From positions 5,828,001-5,892,000 of the forward strand of contig CM038920.1 in the NCBI GenBank assembly GCA_021904315.1: 64,000 nt of DNA, in the 5' to 3' direction. The position numbers and the translations under genes are program-made. A model generated the notes under the pieces. It saw only the letters and a list, made by a program, of their open reading frames with translations. It ran no database searches and was not told the origin of the DNA. Shown here piece by piece: positions 35,444 through 49,700 of the stretch. The stretch is from Sphagnum magellanicum. Its lineage: Eukaryota > Streptophyta > Sphagnopsida > Sphagnales > Sphagnaceae. Every line of letters begins with the position of its first letter. Position 1 is the first letter of the stretch.

Positions 35444-37010
35444 TTAGAAGTCCCCATCCCAACCATAGTCAATTAGGTCATCAATTGGGTCGCTCATGAC
35501 TTTGTATGTGAAATTGAAGTGACATTTATGTAGGAAGTTTGTTAAAATAACTACAACTTCAAACAAGTGACTATAATTATCTTTTGTGCAAAAAAATTCA
35601 TGATTTTTTTCCATTTCCACTTCAACCCCGCAATTCCCCACTCCACTTACATTTTATGCCCTACATGCATCTTGTTGTATGTTTGCACTACATTTTAGTC
35701 AAGGATAAATTCATGCCTCTTCAATCGTCGCATCATGCATCACAAACATGGGCAAAAGCACATTATAGGGCAGTCAACTTGGGCAATTTCATGATGTGCA
35801 TAAAATATACACTTGCAAAATGTGTCACATTTAACTTTGGGTTTCATTTTGGTGTTTAGGCTTGATATTTTTATTTTCACAAAATTAATGTTATCTAATA
35901 TTATTTGAAAAAAAATTAATTAAAAGATTCCAGGAACATATTTATGGTATATGCAGTATAATAAAATATGCTTGGTTTTTTAGACTACACTAGGTTTGGG
36001 TTTGAATTAGTCAACCAAAACATATTTGAAATGAAAATTTTAAAAATGACCCCCACCTCACATTTCTTGTCATCTTCCATTTGAAAGTGATTGTTTGTCA
36101 AAATTTTAATTTACCACATACATAAACATTGTCCTAAAAAACACCAATTTGTGATATAATAATTATCAAACTCTTCACATGAATCACAAACTTATTTCAA
36201 TCATATGGAATTGCAATGTTTAGTAGATATTACAAATTTCATTAAAACTTAAAATCATTTCAATCTTTTTTTTAGTATATTTGCATTTTTAGTATGTTAT
36301 AATGTTTTTTTTTTGGCACAAATATATACTAACATCACATCATATGAAATAATAAAATTTAGTTTCTTTGGCATTTGATTTTTTTGGGTTTTGACCTACC
36401 ATAATATGCAAAAACATTGTGAAAATAGTTCATAATAATGACATGGTTGAAGTTCAAACATAAAACTCTTGTAAACAATACCATGTGACAACAATCTTGG
36501 GCCCCCCGTAGTGTGCTTTGACCCACATCTCCTCACCCATATAACTTGGATCCTCCAATAATTATTCAAAGTATTCATTTGTATGTATAAAAAATTGATG
36601 TTAAATTTTGTACTTGTTGATTTGCATAGGATGTTCACATCATGTGAAAGGAACTAAAATACCCACTATCCACATAAATGAACAATCCACATTGGTCAAC
36701 AATCACCATGTTGTCCATACAATACATTTTCTTGTGCCCATTGAACCATGACTTATGATTAGGGTTGTTCCAAAGCTTATGGATTTCAATAATAATCCCA
36801 TAATGAGTTTGATATAACCTTGGAATTTAATATGTGTTGCGCATGCGTAGATTGTTATTAAATAATGTGCCATTAAATTTCTTTGCATATTACCTCACAA
36901 ATGCAAAATGTAATAAAAACTACGTCATTGCATTCTACATTTTTGCTCTAGTTCCACATGAATGTGTTATACATGACAATGTTGTCATGTTTCAAAAACA
37001 AGATGAACTA
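35444..37010 (-). pseudogene. PIF/Harbinger transposase remnant (DDE nuclease)
   Basis: Minus-strand translation gives a recognisable Harbinger nuclease in order. HKKMYCMDNMVIVDQCGLFI then YVDSGYFSSFH lies near 36740-36630 (the VD-G-SFHD region holding a catalytic Asp). LLEDPSYMGEEMWVKAHYGG lies near 36555-36495, and VEWGIAGLKWKWKKIMNFFA with LTNFLHKCHFNFTY and the terminal GWDGDF lies near 35650-35444. The last stop is at 35444-35446. Several shifts and stops interrupt the frame, and about 700 bp between the second and third blocks is badly decayed. The companion Myb-like gene and terminal repeats of a complete element were not found. Confidence 0.8.
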
Positions 37011-37369
37011 TGGTAAATGTTATTATGCATTCAACTTAGTTGGCTGATTTGTCACAATGTGAGTTTTGCTAGTGGATCTTTCATGTGTTTGGATGGTGGG
37101 GACCACTAAGGCAGTTAGTTCATCAAGTCTTGAATAAACTTGGAGTTGTCCACATTGTGCCAAGCACATCCCAAAGCCCCACATAATGTTGCTAATTGCC
37201 CAACATTCAGGATTAATTCATTTGCATCAAAAAATGCCAATGTGTTACTACCCATAACCACAACCTAAACATGATCTAATGTTGCTTACATGTCCATTGA
37301 AACATCTCCCCATCACTATTTGATGAAGAAATATATAAATCACCCATGTCTAAAGAGGCTTGACTTGAA

Positions 37370-38040
37370 AAAAAAACCATGGAGCATAAGATGAAACCCT
37401 AAAAAAATCCCTTAAAAAATCTATAACAAACCTTTAAATAAAAAGAGAGAGAAAACCTAGCAATAAAACAAAAAAGATCAAAATAAAAACAATAGCTAGG
37501 AAGACAATAAAAAAAAGAAGAGAAACCCACTTGAAAAATAATATAAAATGAATCAAGCACTTAAAAAAAAGAAATGAGAATGCAAGAAGAAATAAAAAAC
37601 ATTAAAAATCAAGAAGAATAACAAAACTCCCAATTGAAATCTCAAAAAAGTACCACAAGTGAAAATGGTAAGATATGAATACCTTTAAGCAAAATAAAAG
37701 AACAAAGTTAAAAGAGCTCAAGTGAATGAGAAAGAGGAAAATCAACTCAATGAATTGAAAATGGAAAAAAAGTTAGAAATGGAAAGGTCATGTAGAAGAA
37801 ATGTTAAAGACCATCCTATCTAATCCATATTGCAAACCCTAAAATAATGTTGTAATGAAAATCCAAAAAATTGCCCAAAAATGCAAGCCTTAAAAGATCT
37901 TTCAAGTGGTGCCATAAAAAAAAAATGATGCCCAAAAAAGTTTCAAAAAAACCTTTCAAATGATGCCCCAAAAAAATAAAATTGGGCAAGATTTTTCAAA
38001 GAAATCCTTCAAGTGATGCCCTCAAAAACAAATGTCCAAA
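37370..38040. other. A-rich purine stretch with GATGCCC repeats
   Basis: The plus strand is strongly A-rich over about 650 bp. Near 37900-38030 the phrase TTTCAAATGATGCCC or close variants occurs three to four times. No coding potential seen. Confidence 0.5.
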
Positions 38041-39428
38041 AATGTTACTACACCCCCCATTTTCATCACAAGTCCCTAGGATTTCATCCCCTAACTTTTG
38101 GACTTTATAGATAATCAATAATAGGGGATGAAACTAGGACAAAGAATGAAATTGGGTATGGGAATAAGGAGGACAATATGAATAACTTTATTGGGGGCAA
38201 ATAATTTGAAAATAATTAGCATTTACTAAGAAAACAATTATTGCCAAAATGGTACAAGTATTAAGGCAATGATATTGTCCCAAATGCAATGCATTGCTAG
38301 AGCTCCTATAACAACACATAAAGTAGGGCCATAGTGAACTAACACCTGCTAGTGCACCATTTATTGGGTGCCCATTATTATTCATTTATGAATGAATTTC
38401 AATTGAGTTAATATCTGGTTTCACCTTGTTAAACAATTTTGTTAGGAAATAGATCTCATATATAAGTAGATATAGGTAGAAAAAAAGTAATTATTAAATA
38501 GGGAGATGGTTGATATATAGGTTTCACCACCTCGTTTTTTTGTTTTGAAACATGTTTTTTCATATTTTAATTTACAGACATTGTTCACACCTCACATTCA
38601 CTCCCCCTTGGTCACCTTGCTCCCTTTCTTTTTTATGGTGTGTGTTGTGTGTATTTTGTATTGTGCACCAAAGTTGTTTTGCTCCTTTTTAATTCTTTTT
38701 ATGTCTGTGAGGAAGGGAGGTGGGTGTAGGTTGGTTGAGGTAGGAATGCCATCACCATCACTTTTTCAAGTTTGGCTTTAGGTGAGCAAGAAGGTTCACC
38801 CTCACTTCTCGAGTGTTGGCAAACTAAAATAGACCAAAAAAAGGTAGTCCACCCAAATCCAATATAATTTAATGAAATAATTTTAAAATATAAATGCATA
38901 ATAAAATTCAAAATGTTTGTAAATTAAAATATGAAAAAACATGTCATTGCATTTAGTTTATGGTAAATTACATATAAATTTTGAACAACTTTGGTATCAT
39001 AGAAATAAATCAAAAGTACATTTGAAAATGATTGGTCAATATGGTGTTCAAACTTACTTCACATTGAAAATTTGATATATTGTGATTCTAACATGCATAA
39101 TTTGACAATACATAAGTATCTTTTAAGTTTTCATTAACTTGATTTTTTTTTTAAAAATCAACATTTCATCTATTTGCAACCCATTTTGTAAGATATGACA
39201 TTTCATGCAAGTAGATGCATTTAAAAAAATTATACTTAAATCTATTTTCAAAATGGGGGTTTTCAACATTATAATCATAAAGTGAAAGATTATCATTATA
39301 TTAGTCATTGTTAAAAATAATATTTTTATTTCTAATATATCAAAGGTTTTTTTATGACTACTTGTAATTTTTTTGATAATGAGTAGCAGGCCATCTACTT
39401 TATTTTGTTTTCACCCTCCTTCATTGTT
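38041..39428. other. Intergenic, no gene recognised
   Basis: Short frames only. The segment near 38620-38700 (TGTGTGTTGTGTGTATTTTG, GCTCCCTTTCTTTT) resembles the sequence just right of the CACTA-like copy B near 42540-42600. This hints at a shared older repeat into which copy B inserted. Confidence 0.4.
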
Positions 39429-42400
39429 CACTAGAAGAAAAACATGTATTTTCAACTAGTCTTTGTGACTAAATTTTAGTCGCAAGAGACATTTTGCAAC
39501 TAAAATCCTTTTAGTCGCCTAAAACAAGTCGCATGTGATAAACTAGTCACAAATCACAAAGGGTATTGTATGAAAAAAAAGTCAACAAATACATTTCATC
39601 CTTTGACTCCATTGTATACGTATTGTCACATACGACTAAGATGCAACTATTTTGGTCACAATTGAGGGCAAATCATGTGTTGCCATGTGTCTTAATATTT
39701 GATTATTTAAAATATACATTATAAAATTATTATTATTATGAAATAATCTAAGACGTTCAATTCAAATATTTGGATGATCTTACATTATGACATGTGGCCC
39801 AATGTAAATATGCCATGTGGCATTACAATTTTAATTTAATAAAAAATAATATTAGGTTGGTAGGTACCTAAGTAGGTACATAAATAGGTGCCTACAATGT
39901 TAGCCTACCTACCTACCTAGGTTAAATACCTATTCATATAGGTACATATTTAGGTAGGTAGGTACACATGTTGACCTAGATGGCTAGGTCAAACTAAGTA
40001 CCTACCTAGCTAAATAAATAAATAGGTTAGGGAGGTAAGTACTTCAGAATTGTGCATTATTTATTTTTTTGTTTTGGGTTGAGCCTTTTGATTAGCTCAT
40101 CCCATGTGCACTAATTTCATAATGTGAAATTGGATGGGCACACCCCCTTGTTTATATAATGTTCAAAGTAGGAATGAAGAACAAACAATATGAGATAAGT
40201 TTTGAAATTGCAACTTCCTTATAAACTAAGTTATAATTCCAAAACTTTTTTCCTACCTTACTTTCTTAGTTTTCAGATTTTTAAACAATTCAAATATTAG
40301 ATAATTATTTAATTTATAATGATTGAATTTACATATATTTAAATTATAAATTATACACTACAAATATTCAGTATTCATTATCAATTACTTAAATAAGCAA
40401 TAACTTTTTAATATTTAACAAACTAGCTTTTTAGTTACTCACAAGTTATTAATACATACCTCATAAATAATAAAATAAATAAAAAATTTAAAATTATTTT
40501 ATTATTTTTAAGAATCTGATTGAATTATATATAATATAATCAATGTAAAATTAATTTAATGACTATAATTTCAAAGTTAAAATTTTAAAATATTTATTTC
40601 AAAATTATAAGTAATGAATTAACAATTGTTATTAAAAAGTAAATTCTTACATGATTTTTTAAAAAATTATTATTCAACTAATTACATTACTTATAGTATA
40701 TTTACATTTATTGTTGTAAAAATTATTATAGGTCAAATAATTATTTTATCTTGGTAATAATTAGCTATAAATAAAATAATTTGTCAAACATAACATTAAT
40801 TTTCATAATTACTGTAAAATTACTATAAAATATTTATCATAGATGATTAATTACAGAATGTTTTTAGATAATATTATTATATAATAATTCGTGAAATTAC
40901 AATCAGTAAAATAATTATTTAACTACATTGTAATTTTCAAAATTTTTAATTCAGGTTTAGAGTTATAAATTAAAAAGCGCGAATAATTATGTTCAATTAG
41001 AAAATAATTATGCACATACTAATTAATTCTTATCTGAAATAATTACAATGATTTGGAAGTAATGTCACATTATTTACATTAATTAATTTCTTCTAATATA
41101 AGAATATAAATTATATAATATACAAATTTATGTTATAACAATAATTAGATTTAATAAACATAATAATTTATAATAATTTATAAAAGTGATTTATTATGGA
41201 TAACATTAGTAGAAAAAACCTTTGAAACTCAATCAATAATGTTTTGAATTATAATATAAATTTAAGATTCCAAAATAGTAATTCGGAATTCAAATATCAA
41301 TTTTAGATCAAATAAGTTTTTTGAAGTTAAATAACAAATTTCAGAATTGAAATGTCAATTTTCAGATTCAAATAATAATATTCAAAATTAAAATGTCCAT
41401 TTTAAGACTCAATTAATAATTTTTTGAATTGAATTATTAATTTTGAGAATCCAAAATAATAATTTGGACCTAAAATTTCAATTTTCAAGTAAATATTTTC
41501 TTAAAATTTAAATTAAAAACTTCAAAATTCAAATTTCAAGTTCAAATAAAAACATTTAAAATCAAGTTGTCGATTTTTAGACTCAATAAAGTTTTTAAAA
41601 CTGTAATGATAATTTAGAATTCAAATATCAATTTTTAGATCAAATAAGTTTTTTGAATTTAAATAACAATTTTCAGAATTGAAATGTCAGTTTTTGGATT
41701 CAAATAACAATATTCAAAATTGAAATGTCCAATTTTAGACTCAAGTACTAATTTTCAGACTTGAAGTTTTGATTTTACAAAATAATAATTTGGAATTTAA
41801 ATTTCAAGTTTGAATCAAATGATTATTTAAAATTTAAATGCAAAATTTTCAGAGCTGAAATACAAATTTTCATATTCATATAAAAATATTCAAAATCAAA
41901 ATGTTTATTTTCTAATCAATTAATATTTTTCTGAATTGAAATACTAATTTTTGGATTCGAAAATATTAATTTAAAATTCAAAATCAATTTTTAGATCAAA
42001 TAAGTTTTTTTGAATTTAAATTGAAAATATCATATTCAAATTCAAATATCACATTTCAAATTCTATTATTCTTTTTTTAAAATTAAAATAACAATTTTCA
42101 GAGTTGACATAATTTTCAAATTTGAATAAAAAAATTCAAAGTTCAAATATTCATTTTGAAATTCATTATATGAATAATATACATACATATGCATATTATA
42201 TATATATAATTTTAGTACATACATTAAAATACACCCTTATGTCATTGTAGAATACCTTTAGGATGCAACTAATTTGGTGACTATTGCAACTAATGGGACA
42301 CATCAACCTATTAATGGATGAAAATAAATGTAAAATTGATGCAACTAATAGGATGAAATTTTTAATAGTTGCATCATAGTTAAGAAAATGACCAAAATAA

Positions 42401-42510
42401 TTGAAAGTTGGTTGTGTAGTTGCAAGTATTCCCAAATCTAGTCGCAAATGATTACAAGTCGCATGTAGTCGTAAATGGAGTGGTTACATTTTGGCTGATT
42501 TCTACTAGTG
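39429..42510. mobile_element. Non-autonomous CACTA-like DNA transposon, copy B
   Basis: Termini are CACTAGAAGAAAAACATG on the left and GGCTGATTTCTACTAGTG on the right. The triplet GTT lies directly outside both ends (39426-39428 and 42511-42513), the 3-bp duplication expected of the CACTA superfamily. Subterminal TAGTCGCAA words are well kept at both ends. The CCTAGGT cluster (about 39850-40035) and the degenerate AT-rich array (about 41215-42165) match copy A in order and spacing. No transposase is encoded. Better preserved CG dinucleotides at the ends suggest that it is younger than copy A. Confidence 0.85.
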
Positions 42511-42886
42511 GTTTTCCTTTTCTTCTATTATTTCCTTGTTGGTGTGTTGTGTGTATTAGTTGGGTCATTTTGCTCCCTTTCTTTTCTTTCTTGTTTGCAA
42601 GGGTGGGAATGTGTTATATCATGGGAAAAAACCCCAAAAAGAATGTTTTAGAAAATGGAATTCTTAATGAAGCAAGTTTTCAATTTTTCAAAACACCTTG
42701 CAAACAACAAAAAGAAGAATTACATAGGTAAGGTGCCCCTTGATTGCATTGAAAATTTTATAACAAATATATGCTTTAAAATAATTTCAATTGCATGTTT
42801 TTAAAAACCTAAAACAAGGGGCCACAAATACCATACTTATAATTGATGTTGGGGATTAAATATTTTTCAAGAGGCATATTTTTCAA

Positions 42887-42938
42887 GAATTGAACCCTAT
42901 ACCTATGCAATTTAGGAAGGAGTCCACACCATTGGGTT
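42887..42938 (-). repeat. tRNA-like pol III module
   Basis: The minus strand reads TAACCCAATGG (A-box-like, one mismatch) and then GGGTTCAATTC (B-box) at tRNA spacing. No acceptor stem pairing. Likely a SINE head or tRNA relic. Confidence 0.4.
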
Positions 42939-43200
42939 AATATAGAAAGGTCCAAATTCTTTAAGGTGTACCAAAACCCTGTCACAACGTCACCCTTTTG
43001 TCTTTTTTATCTAGTCCTTTTTTACCATGTAAAAGCATGTTTATAAATGATTATGACGGAATCTAAAATTATAATGGTTTAAAATATAATCCTTTTGAAA
43101 TATTTGACAACTTTTGATTCCTTTATTTTTTATGGGGATCAAAATATAGGGTGAAAAAGGATTACAGAAAGGACTAGGCCCTTTTTGTCTTATGTGGTAC

Positions 43201-43770
43201 TGTAACCCTAAATTAGGTTACATTAACTTCTGGGTGTCACTGATCAGGGAAGTGGGCTGTTGGTTAATTGAGCCGTTTGTTTCCATGACGGATGCTAATT
43301 ATTTTACTTCCACATGGGAAGCTTTGTTGATTTGGGAGAGGGGTGGTGTACTGAGAGGTTTGCATGGCGGCTGCACTGAATGGGTATGGAGCCTGTGTGG
43401 CGACTCCGAATTATGGCTAGGGTCGGCGATGCAATTATGGAGAATGGCCGAAACTTCTGGACGAAGCTAACGATGCATGATGAGGAGGATAGGAAGGACC
43501 GGTTTTTAGTAACGGACAGTATGGAGGAGAGAGGCAGGAGTTGGATAGTAGAGAACTTAGTTGTGCTGAGATTTTTCTTCCGCTGCGTCTGAAGTAAAGT
43601 TGAACTCCTGTTGCAGTGATAGACAAGAGGAATTAGGGAGAGGAGGAAGCAGTTTGAGTTTTGGGAATGGAAAGCTGTCCGCGGGTGTGAAACTGAATTA
43701 TAGAACTTAGATGCCAGGGTCCACATCAGTTGGTGTATGCATTGTCTGTTCGCACAAGACCCCTTCTTTT
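43201..43770 (+). repeat. 5' LTR of the Ty3/gypsy element
   Basis: It begins TGTAACCCTAAATTAGG and ends CCCCTTCTTTT directly before the primer-binding site. It is collinear with the 3' LTR over its whole length. It has higher GC than the surrounding DNA. Confidence 0.93.
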
Positions 43771-43783
43771 TGGTATCAGAGCG
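43771..43783 (+). other. Primer-binding site, initiator tRNA-Met type
   Basis: TGGTATCAGAGC immediately follows the 5' LTR. It is complementary to the 3' end of plant initiator tRNA-Met, the usual primer in many plant Ty3/gypsy and Ty1/copia elements. Confidence 0.9.
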
Positions 43784-46700
43784 GGTTGTGTAGTTGAGGC
43801 CAGTATAGAGCTTGTGACAATCAAGGTAATATGAGACGTAAGAATAATGTCTTCACCTAGTGGAGAAAAGATTCCTGAGGAGCTCTTGACACAGGAGAAT
43901 CGTGAACTGAACCTGGTTCGTAGGTTCAATTTCTGGACTATTCAGGACGGGCCACAAAGGGGGGCCATGATCTTACGTTTTCTGGGTTTTGGAATAGTTA
44001 GGATTATGGGTATAAACCCTGACCAAGCTCGGGTAGGGGACATCGCTGTGGAAGTGTCCCACGGTGGATTTTACACTAGTGCACGGGTCTGGGTGAGAGT
44101 GACAGATGGCGCAAGGGGGTGGGCATGCACCTCAGAACTTCAGGACAACTTCTACTTCACCTCCTACCTTGCGTAGGGTCGCTCCTGAACTTGCAGAAAG
44201 GCAATGCAGTGTCCCAAGGCTGGGGGACATATGGATTCCTAGATCGGAGGTGTCGCCGAACCATTTTGTGAGGTTGTACATACCTGGAGTAGAAGACATG
44301 TTTCAGGAAGGGGATCGCCTACTTCGCGTGCAGCATAGCGGATCAAGATCTCGACTGATTAGCTGGAGGGTATGGCGGACTTAGGACGGGAAATGGCGAT
44401 TCCAGCAGCAATCGACGGATGAGCAACATTTCTCTACCCTTCCTTCAAACTTTGAACCTCTGAGACTTGTGCATGAAGGAGCTCAATCTAAGTTCAGTGT
44501 GTAGTCCGACGTCTGTGTTTATGCAATCAGAGTTGGACTGTAGCAAATGAGCAATTGTTGAGTTTGTACATTTTGTCTAGAGATTTTTGTCTGTAATTAG
44601 CTTTGTAAATTTCTTGGTCCTCATTGCGCATCTTCAGGATGACTAGCCCATAGGGTATGGATGAGTTGTTTTGGGGGCGCGATCATGAAGACGTTAGCGA
44701 TTGGGCTGAACGGCTCAATATGGCGGCTGAGGTGCGCGACCTCAATGCGGACAAACTTTTCAAGATTACCAAGCTCAACTTGCGAGGCAGAGCTCGGGAG
44801 TGGTTCCGAAAGCTGCAACTGGCGCTGGCCGACTGGCTTGAGCTGAGAACACTGATTTTGCAGAAGTATGGCCATGTGGACACTGATGACATTCGAATGA
44901 AGCTCAACGTCATCAAACAGGAACCCAAGGAGCGAGTGCAGAAATATTTTGAGCGATTGGATAAGCTATTTCAGCGGGGAAAGATTCCTGATGCTGAACA
45001 AAGGAAGAGATTCATGGGTAAGTTGAGACCCGAGATTAGAAAAATGTGCATTGTTAGGACATATACTGACATATAAGAGATGGTGGGTGCTGCCACAGAG
45101 CTTGAGAGGGTGTTGGGTGAGCTCGGCGAAACTCCATTCGAACCTCTAAAGGAAGAACATGAGGAAGGAGTTGCAGAGACAATGATGGAGAAGCAAGTGA
45201 ATGCTCTCAATGATACGCTTGTCAATTTCATGAAGGGGAATGTGTCTAGACCTGTCACATCGTCCTCTTCCAGCATGTCTACAATGTGCCAGATTTGTAG
45301 AGGAGGAGACCACACCGCCTTAGCATGTCCGAGGCTCAATGAACCCCGGCCCAAATGTGCCAAATGTGGGATGCCGCATAGGACAGAGAATTGTGGTGTG
45401 AAGTGTTCTTTCTGTGCAAGATTAGGGCATTCGGAGGACAGATGCTGGAAGAAACCAAGGGATGGGAAGATGCACCCCGGATCAGCTAACTTCCTGGAAG
45501 TGATGTTGGATGATGAGGAAGCGACTCTTCACCAACTTAACGAACTATGTGGGAATGAGAACTTGTTCTCCTACACTCAGGTACCAAGAAGAAGAAATCC
45601 TGTGGAGGTTACGCCAGCAGCATCTGGACTAATAGCTGACGCTACAATTGTGGGAGCAGAAGGCAATCGGGAAGGGTCTGTCAAGTCTAAGATTCTCTCC
45701 CACTTTATCAAAGGAAAGGTGTCACTGACGCCAATGGAGACAGTGATGATGATATCGGGAGAACTGGAGCACCTTGAGAATCTTGTGAAGGTAGCTCGAA
45801 GAAAGAAAGACGCGGAGGCGGCAAACACTAAAGTAACGATGGTTTCAGCCGTCCCAACACTCAAGCGCCTGTGCATCGACAAGATGCACATGAGCAAAAC
45901 ACTCCACCTTTCACCTTTCGGTGGAAGTGAATCAATGTTTGATTGAGGGACTGGTGGACACTGGAGCATCCATGTCAGTCATGGCAGTTGCTGTGGTTCG
46001 AGAGCTGGGTCTAATGCATTTGGTAACTGGATCAGAAGCATACAAGACGGCCTCAGGTACCCTTACACAGGCACTCGGCCGAATTGAGGAGGTGCCGATA
46101 AAAGTTGGAGGAGTACAATGTAGGATGACATTCATGGTTGTGGATACTGATAGCTATGATGTTTTGCTCGAGCTTGATCTGCTGATCAAGATTGGTGCGA
46201 TTGTGGATGTAGAGCAGGGACTGATCCAAGTCAGGCGAGGTCCTGGCACTGATGTGGAAGTGTTGCCACTCACCATGGTAAACCTATTGCAGAGGTCAGG
46301 GTCAGCCATTGGTGACCACCATGACGATTGTGTTCAGAGATAAGCACCTGGAATTACGGAAGTGAGGAGGGGAGCGTCCTATTTGTCTCGACAGGATACG
46401 GATGAACAGTTAGCTGAGTTGGAATCTAAGTCGGATTCTGGCTCAAGCAAAGGATCTGATGAAGAGAATCAAGTGGGGGGTACAGTTGAAGGTGAATCTG
46501 AGTTCGGGAACATCGAACTTGAAGATTTAGTGTCTAAAGAAGGGCCACAACAAATTCTGCAGCTGATGCTGCAAGACAAAACATACGATTTGCTGAAGGA
46601 GGAGATTACTGATGATGAGGATTATGCCGACTGGATCCAATGGGCTACAGAAGAGGAGCAACATATGCAACGCCTCTCAGAAGCAGCAATTGCAGCCGAA

Positions 46701-49700
46701 GAATCCGTGCTACTGCAGCTTCAGCCGATGGAGGTCGCTGATTCGAGTGGCTGTGTGGAGGAGCGCATCATGAAGAACCCCAAGGAGGACACACGGTGGG
46801 GCGAAATTTGTCAAAAGATCAGAATTGATCAGCACTTGGACAAAGGGATGGAGCGACAGTTATGGTGCGTTCTGGAACAGTATCAAGATGTATTCGCCTG
46901 GAACAAAGGGGAACTTGGATGCTGCAACGTCGGAGAACATCAAATCGACACACAAGGGTTCCCACCTTGTAAGGTAGCCCCTGGTCGATTGTCGTATTGG
47001 GAAGAGGTAGAGGTAAACATGCAAATTAATGTGTTGGTCGAGTTGGGAAAAATGCGGCCAAGCAACTCAGCATACGCCTGCCGTGTAACTCTGCTTGTCA
47101 AGAAAGATGGAAGTAGACGATTTTGTGGGGATTACAGACCCCTCAATTTGCAAACTCGGAGGGATTCATTCCCCATGCCTCTTGTGGAGGATGTCATCTC
47201 TCAAATGGGCAAGTTAGCATGGTTCACTGCACTGGATCTACAGTTGGGATTCTGGCAGATCAAGATGGCTCTAGAGGACATGGGAAAGACAGCATCGGTT
47301 ACTAAAAGTGGGTTGTTCGAATGGACTGTCATGCCATTCGGACTCAAGAATGCCACAAGTACCTTTACGCGGACTATGACCGAAGTCTTCAAAGGTTTGG
47401 GGGACTCCTTCTTGAAGATCTTCGTTGATGACCTCAATGTCCACAGTGAGGAGTGGCAAGATCATCTTCAGCACCTGGGAGCTGTACTCTCCAGACTAAG
47501 GGAAGTAAACCTGAAGTTGAACCCGAGCAAGTGTTGTTTTGCTGCAGGCAGTGTAGTCTTCCTAGGACATGTAGTCAGCAAGGAAGGGACTAGACTTGAT
47601 CCCAATAAGGTCGATGCAGTGCGGGGATTCCCGGCGCCTACAACAATTACCAATGTCAGATCCTTCCTGGGACTGACAAGATACTACCGCAAATATATTA
47701 AGGGATATTCAAAATTGGCAGGTCCCTTGTTTGAGCTCACTAAGAAAGATGTGGTTTTTGTCTGGAATCAGGATTGCCAGAGGGCGTTTGCCGATTTGAA
47801 GAAGGCTCTGATGGGAGCCCCAATTCTGGTAAGGCCGAATTTCAAGGAGCCATTTTGCCTCGATGTAGACTAGTCGACCAAGGGGGTTGGTGCGATCCTG
47901 TCACAGAGAGAAGGTAGATTTGAAAGGGTCATAGCTTACGCCAGCAAGGCATTGACGTTGGCACAAAGGAAGTTTCACCCCATGGAAGGGGAATGTTATG
48001 CTTTGATATGGGGAATCTTGCATTTCCGGCAATACTTGCATAGAACCCACTTCACGTTGAGAACGGACCATAAGCCGATCGAGTGGCTAGCAACTGTGTC
48101 CGATGTGCATGGAAGGAGAGGCAGATGGATTGGCCTGCTGCAAGACTAGTACAACTTTAAGATAGTCCACAGACCGGGCATAAGGCATGCAAATGCTGAT
48201 GCTCTTAGTCGAAATCCGGTGGGGAAGGCTATGGATGATGAGGACTTCCAACAGGAGATCCAAGATGCTCCACATATACAACCCGAAGTGGCTGAGACAA
48301 TTGAGAAGGTAATAGCTGTTCGGGATGGCCAGCATATGGAGTGGCTTGGAAATAGGAGGCAGTTGTGGGGGCATACTGAGCGTCAAGGGCATAGTCACGG
48401 GATCAAACATTGGCATGACTCAGATCCTCACCACCTGTTCATGATTGACTTGGTGACAGCAACGGATTCTGAGGAAGAGGCGACCCCAAATGCAGAACAG
48501 ATGGAGGTGACTGAGCATGAGAACTTGGAAGTCGACCATGGTGAGTTGAGGCATTGGAGGGGCCAAATAAAGTATTATGACAGAAGGCAACAGCTGGAGC
48601 TGGTTTTTGCTGCTCAAGGATTGTCTGAAATCGAAGGCCGCGAGATGAACCCAACCACTGTGGGTGAAGAAGCTAAGTATGGGGTTGAAGTGAAGGAGCC
48701 CGACATATGGAAGGATGCGATTTGTCTGGCGCTCTTAAAAGAGGGAGTGCTACCTGATCTGGTTGAGCAGGAGGAGGGCAAGAGGGCTAGAAAGCGAGTA
48801 GAACACTATTGTTCGAAAGAACAGAGGCTCTTCTTCAAGGACCTGTATGTGCCCAGGCCTGAAGAAAGAAGGTCACTAATGATTCAGATGCATGAAGATC
48901 TGGGACATTCGGGCGAACAGAGGCTCCTGACCGAGATCTGTCAAAGGTATTTCTGGCACTGCCGAACTGAGGATGTCAAGTCGGTGGTCAGAAGTTGCCA
49001 GCAATGTCAGCTGGTCAAGAGTGAAGGAAGCGTCCGATCTGGGGATGAGAGACTCAAAAGCATCCCAGTCTGTGATTTATTTTACAGAGTGGCGATGGAC
49101 ACTGTTGGACTGCTGCCTGAGACCAAGGCAGGAAACAAATACATACTTGTGGCCATCGACCATTACTCCAAATGGTGTGAAGCCAAGGCCGTGGCTGATC
49201 ATGGTGCAAGGACGACAGCCAGGTTCCTTGAGGATGATTTGATTTGTAGGTATGGAGTACCTAGTTTCATACTAACTAACAACGGAGGGGAGTGGGGTGC
49301 AGAGTTTGAAGTCATGTGCAAGGACTATGTTATACAGCATCAGCGCACGGCACCTCAATGGCCCCAGTGCAACGGTTTGGCAGAGCGCATGATCAAAACC
49401 ATCAAGCATGGTATCACGGTTCTGGCCACGAATCCTGCAAATGTTGACTGTTGGGATGAACACCTGGTGAAAGTTTTGTTTGGGTACAGATGTGGGGTCC
49501 AGGCGAGCACCAAGTTCTTGCCATTCATGGTTCTGACCGGTCAATGACCAAGACTCAGAGCTGACAACTATCTGAGTGCACTGACTGGAGTTGTGGATGA
49601 TGGAGTTGATGTTGAACAGATTGCAGCACAGTTTCTGGAGAAGGTGAAGCTCATAGCAAGCATACATGAGAACATCTTGCTCAACGTAAAACAAGCACAG

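Noticed and set aside
37370-38040. Possible regulatory RNA or origin in the A-rich tract
   Set aside because: Only base skew and a few short repeated words are visible; no structure or family supports a call.
43847-44384. Separate accessory gene in the leader of the Ty3/gypsy element
   Set aside because: Open frames exist there but show no domain; treated as leader or decayed gag sequence of the fossil.
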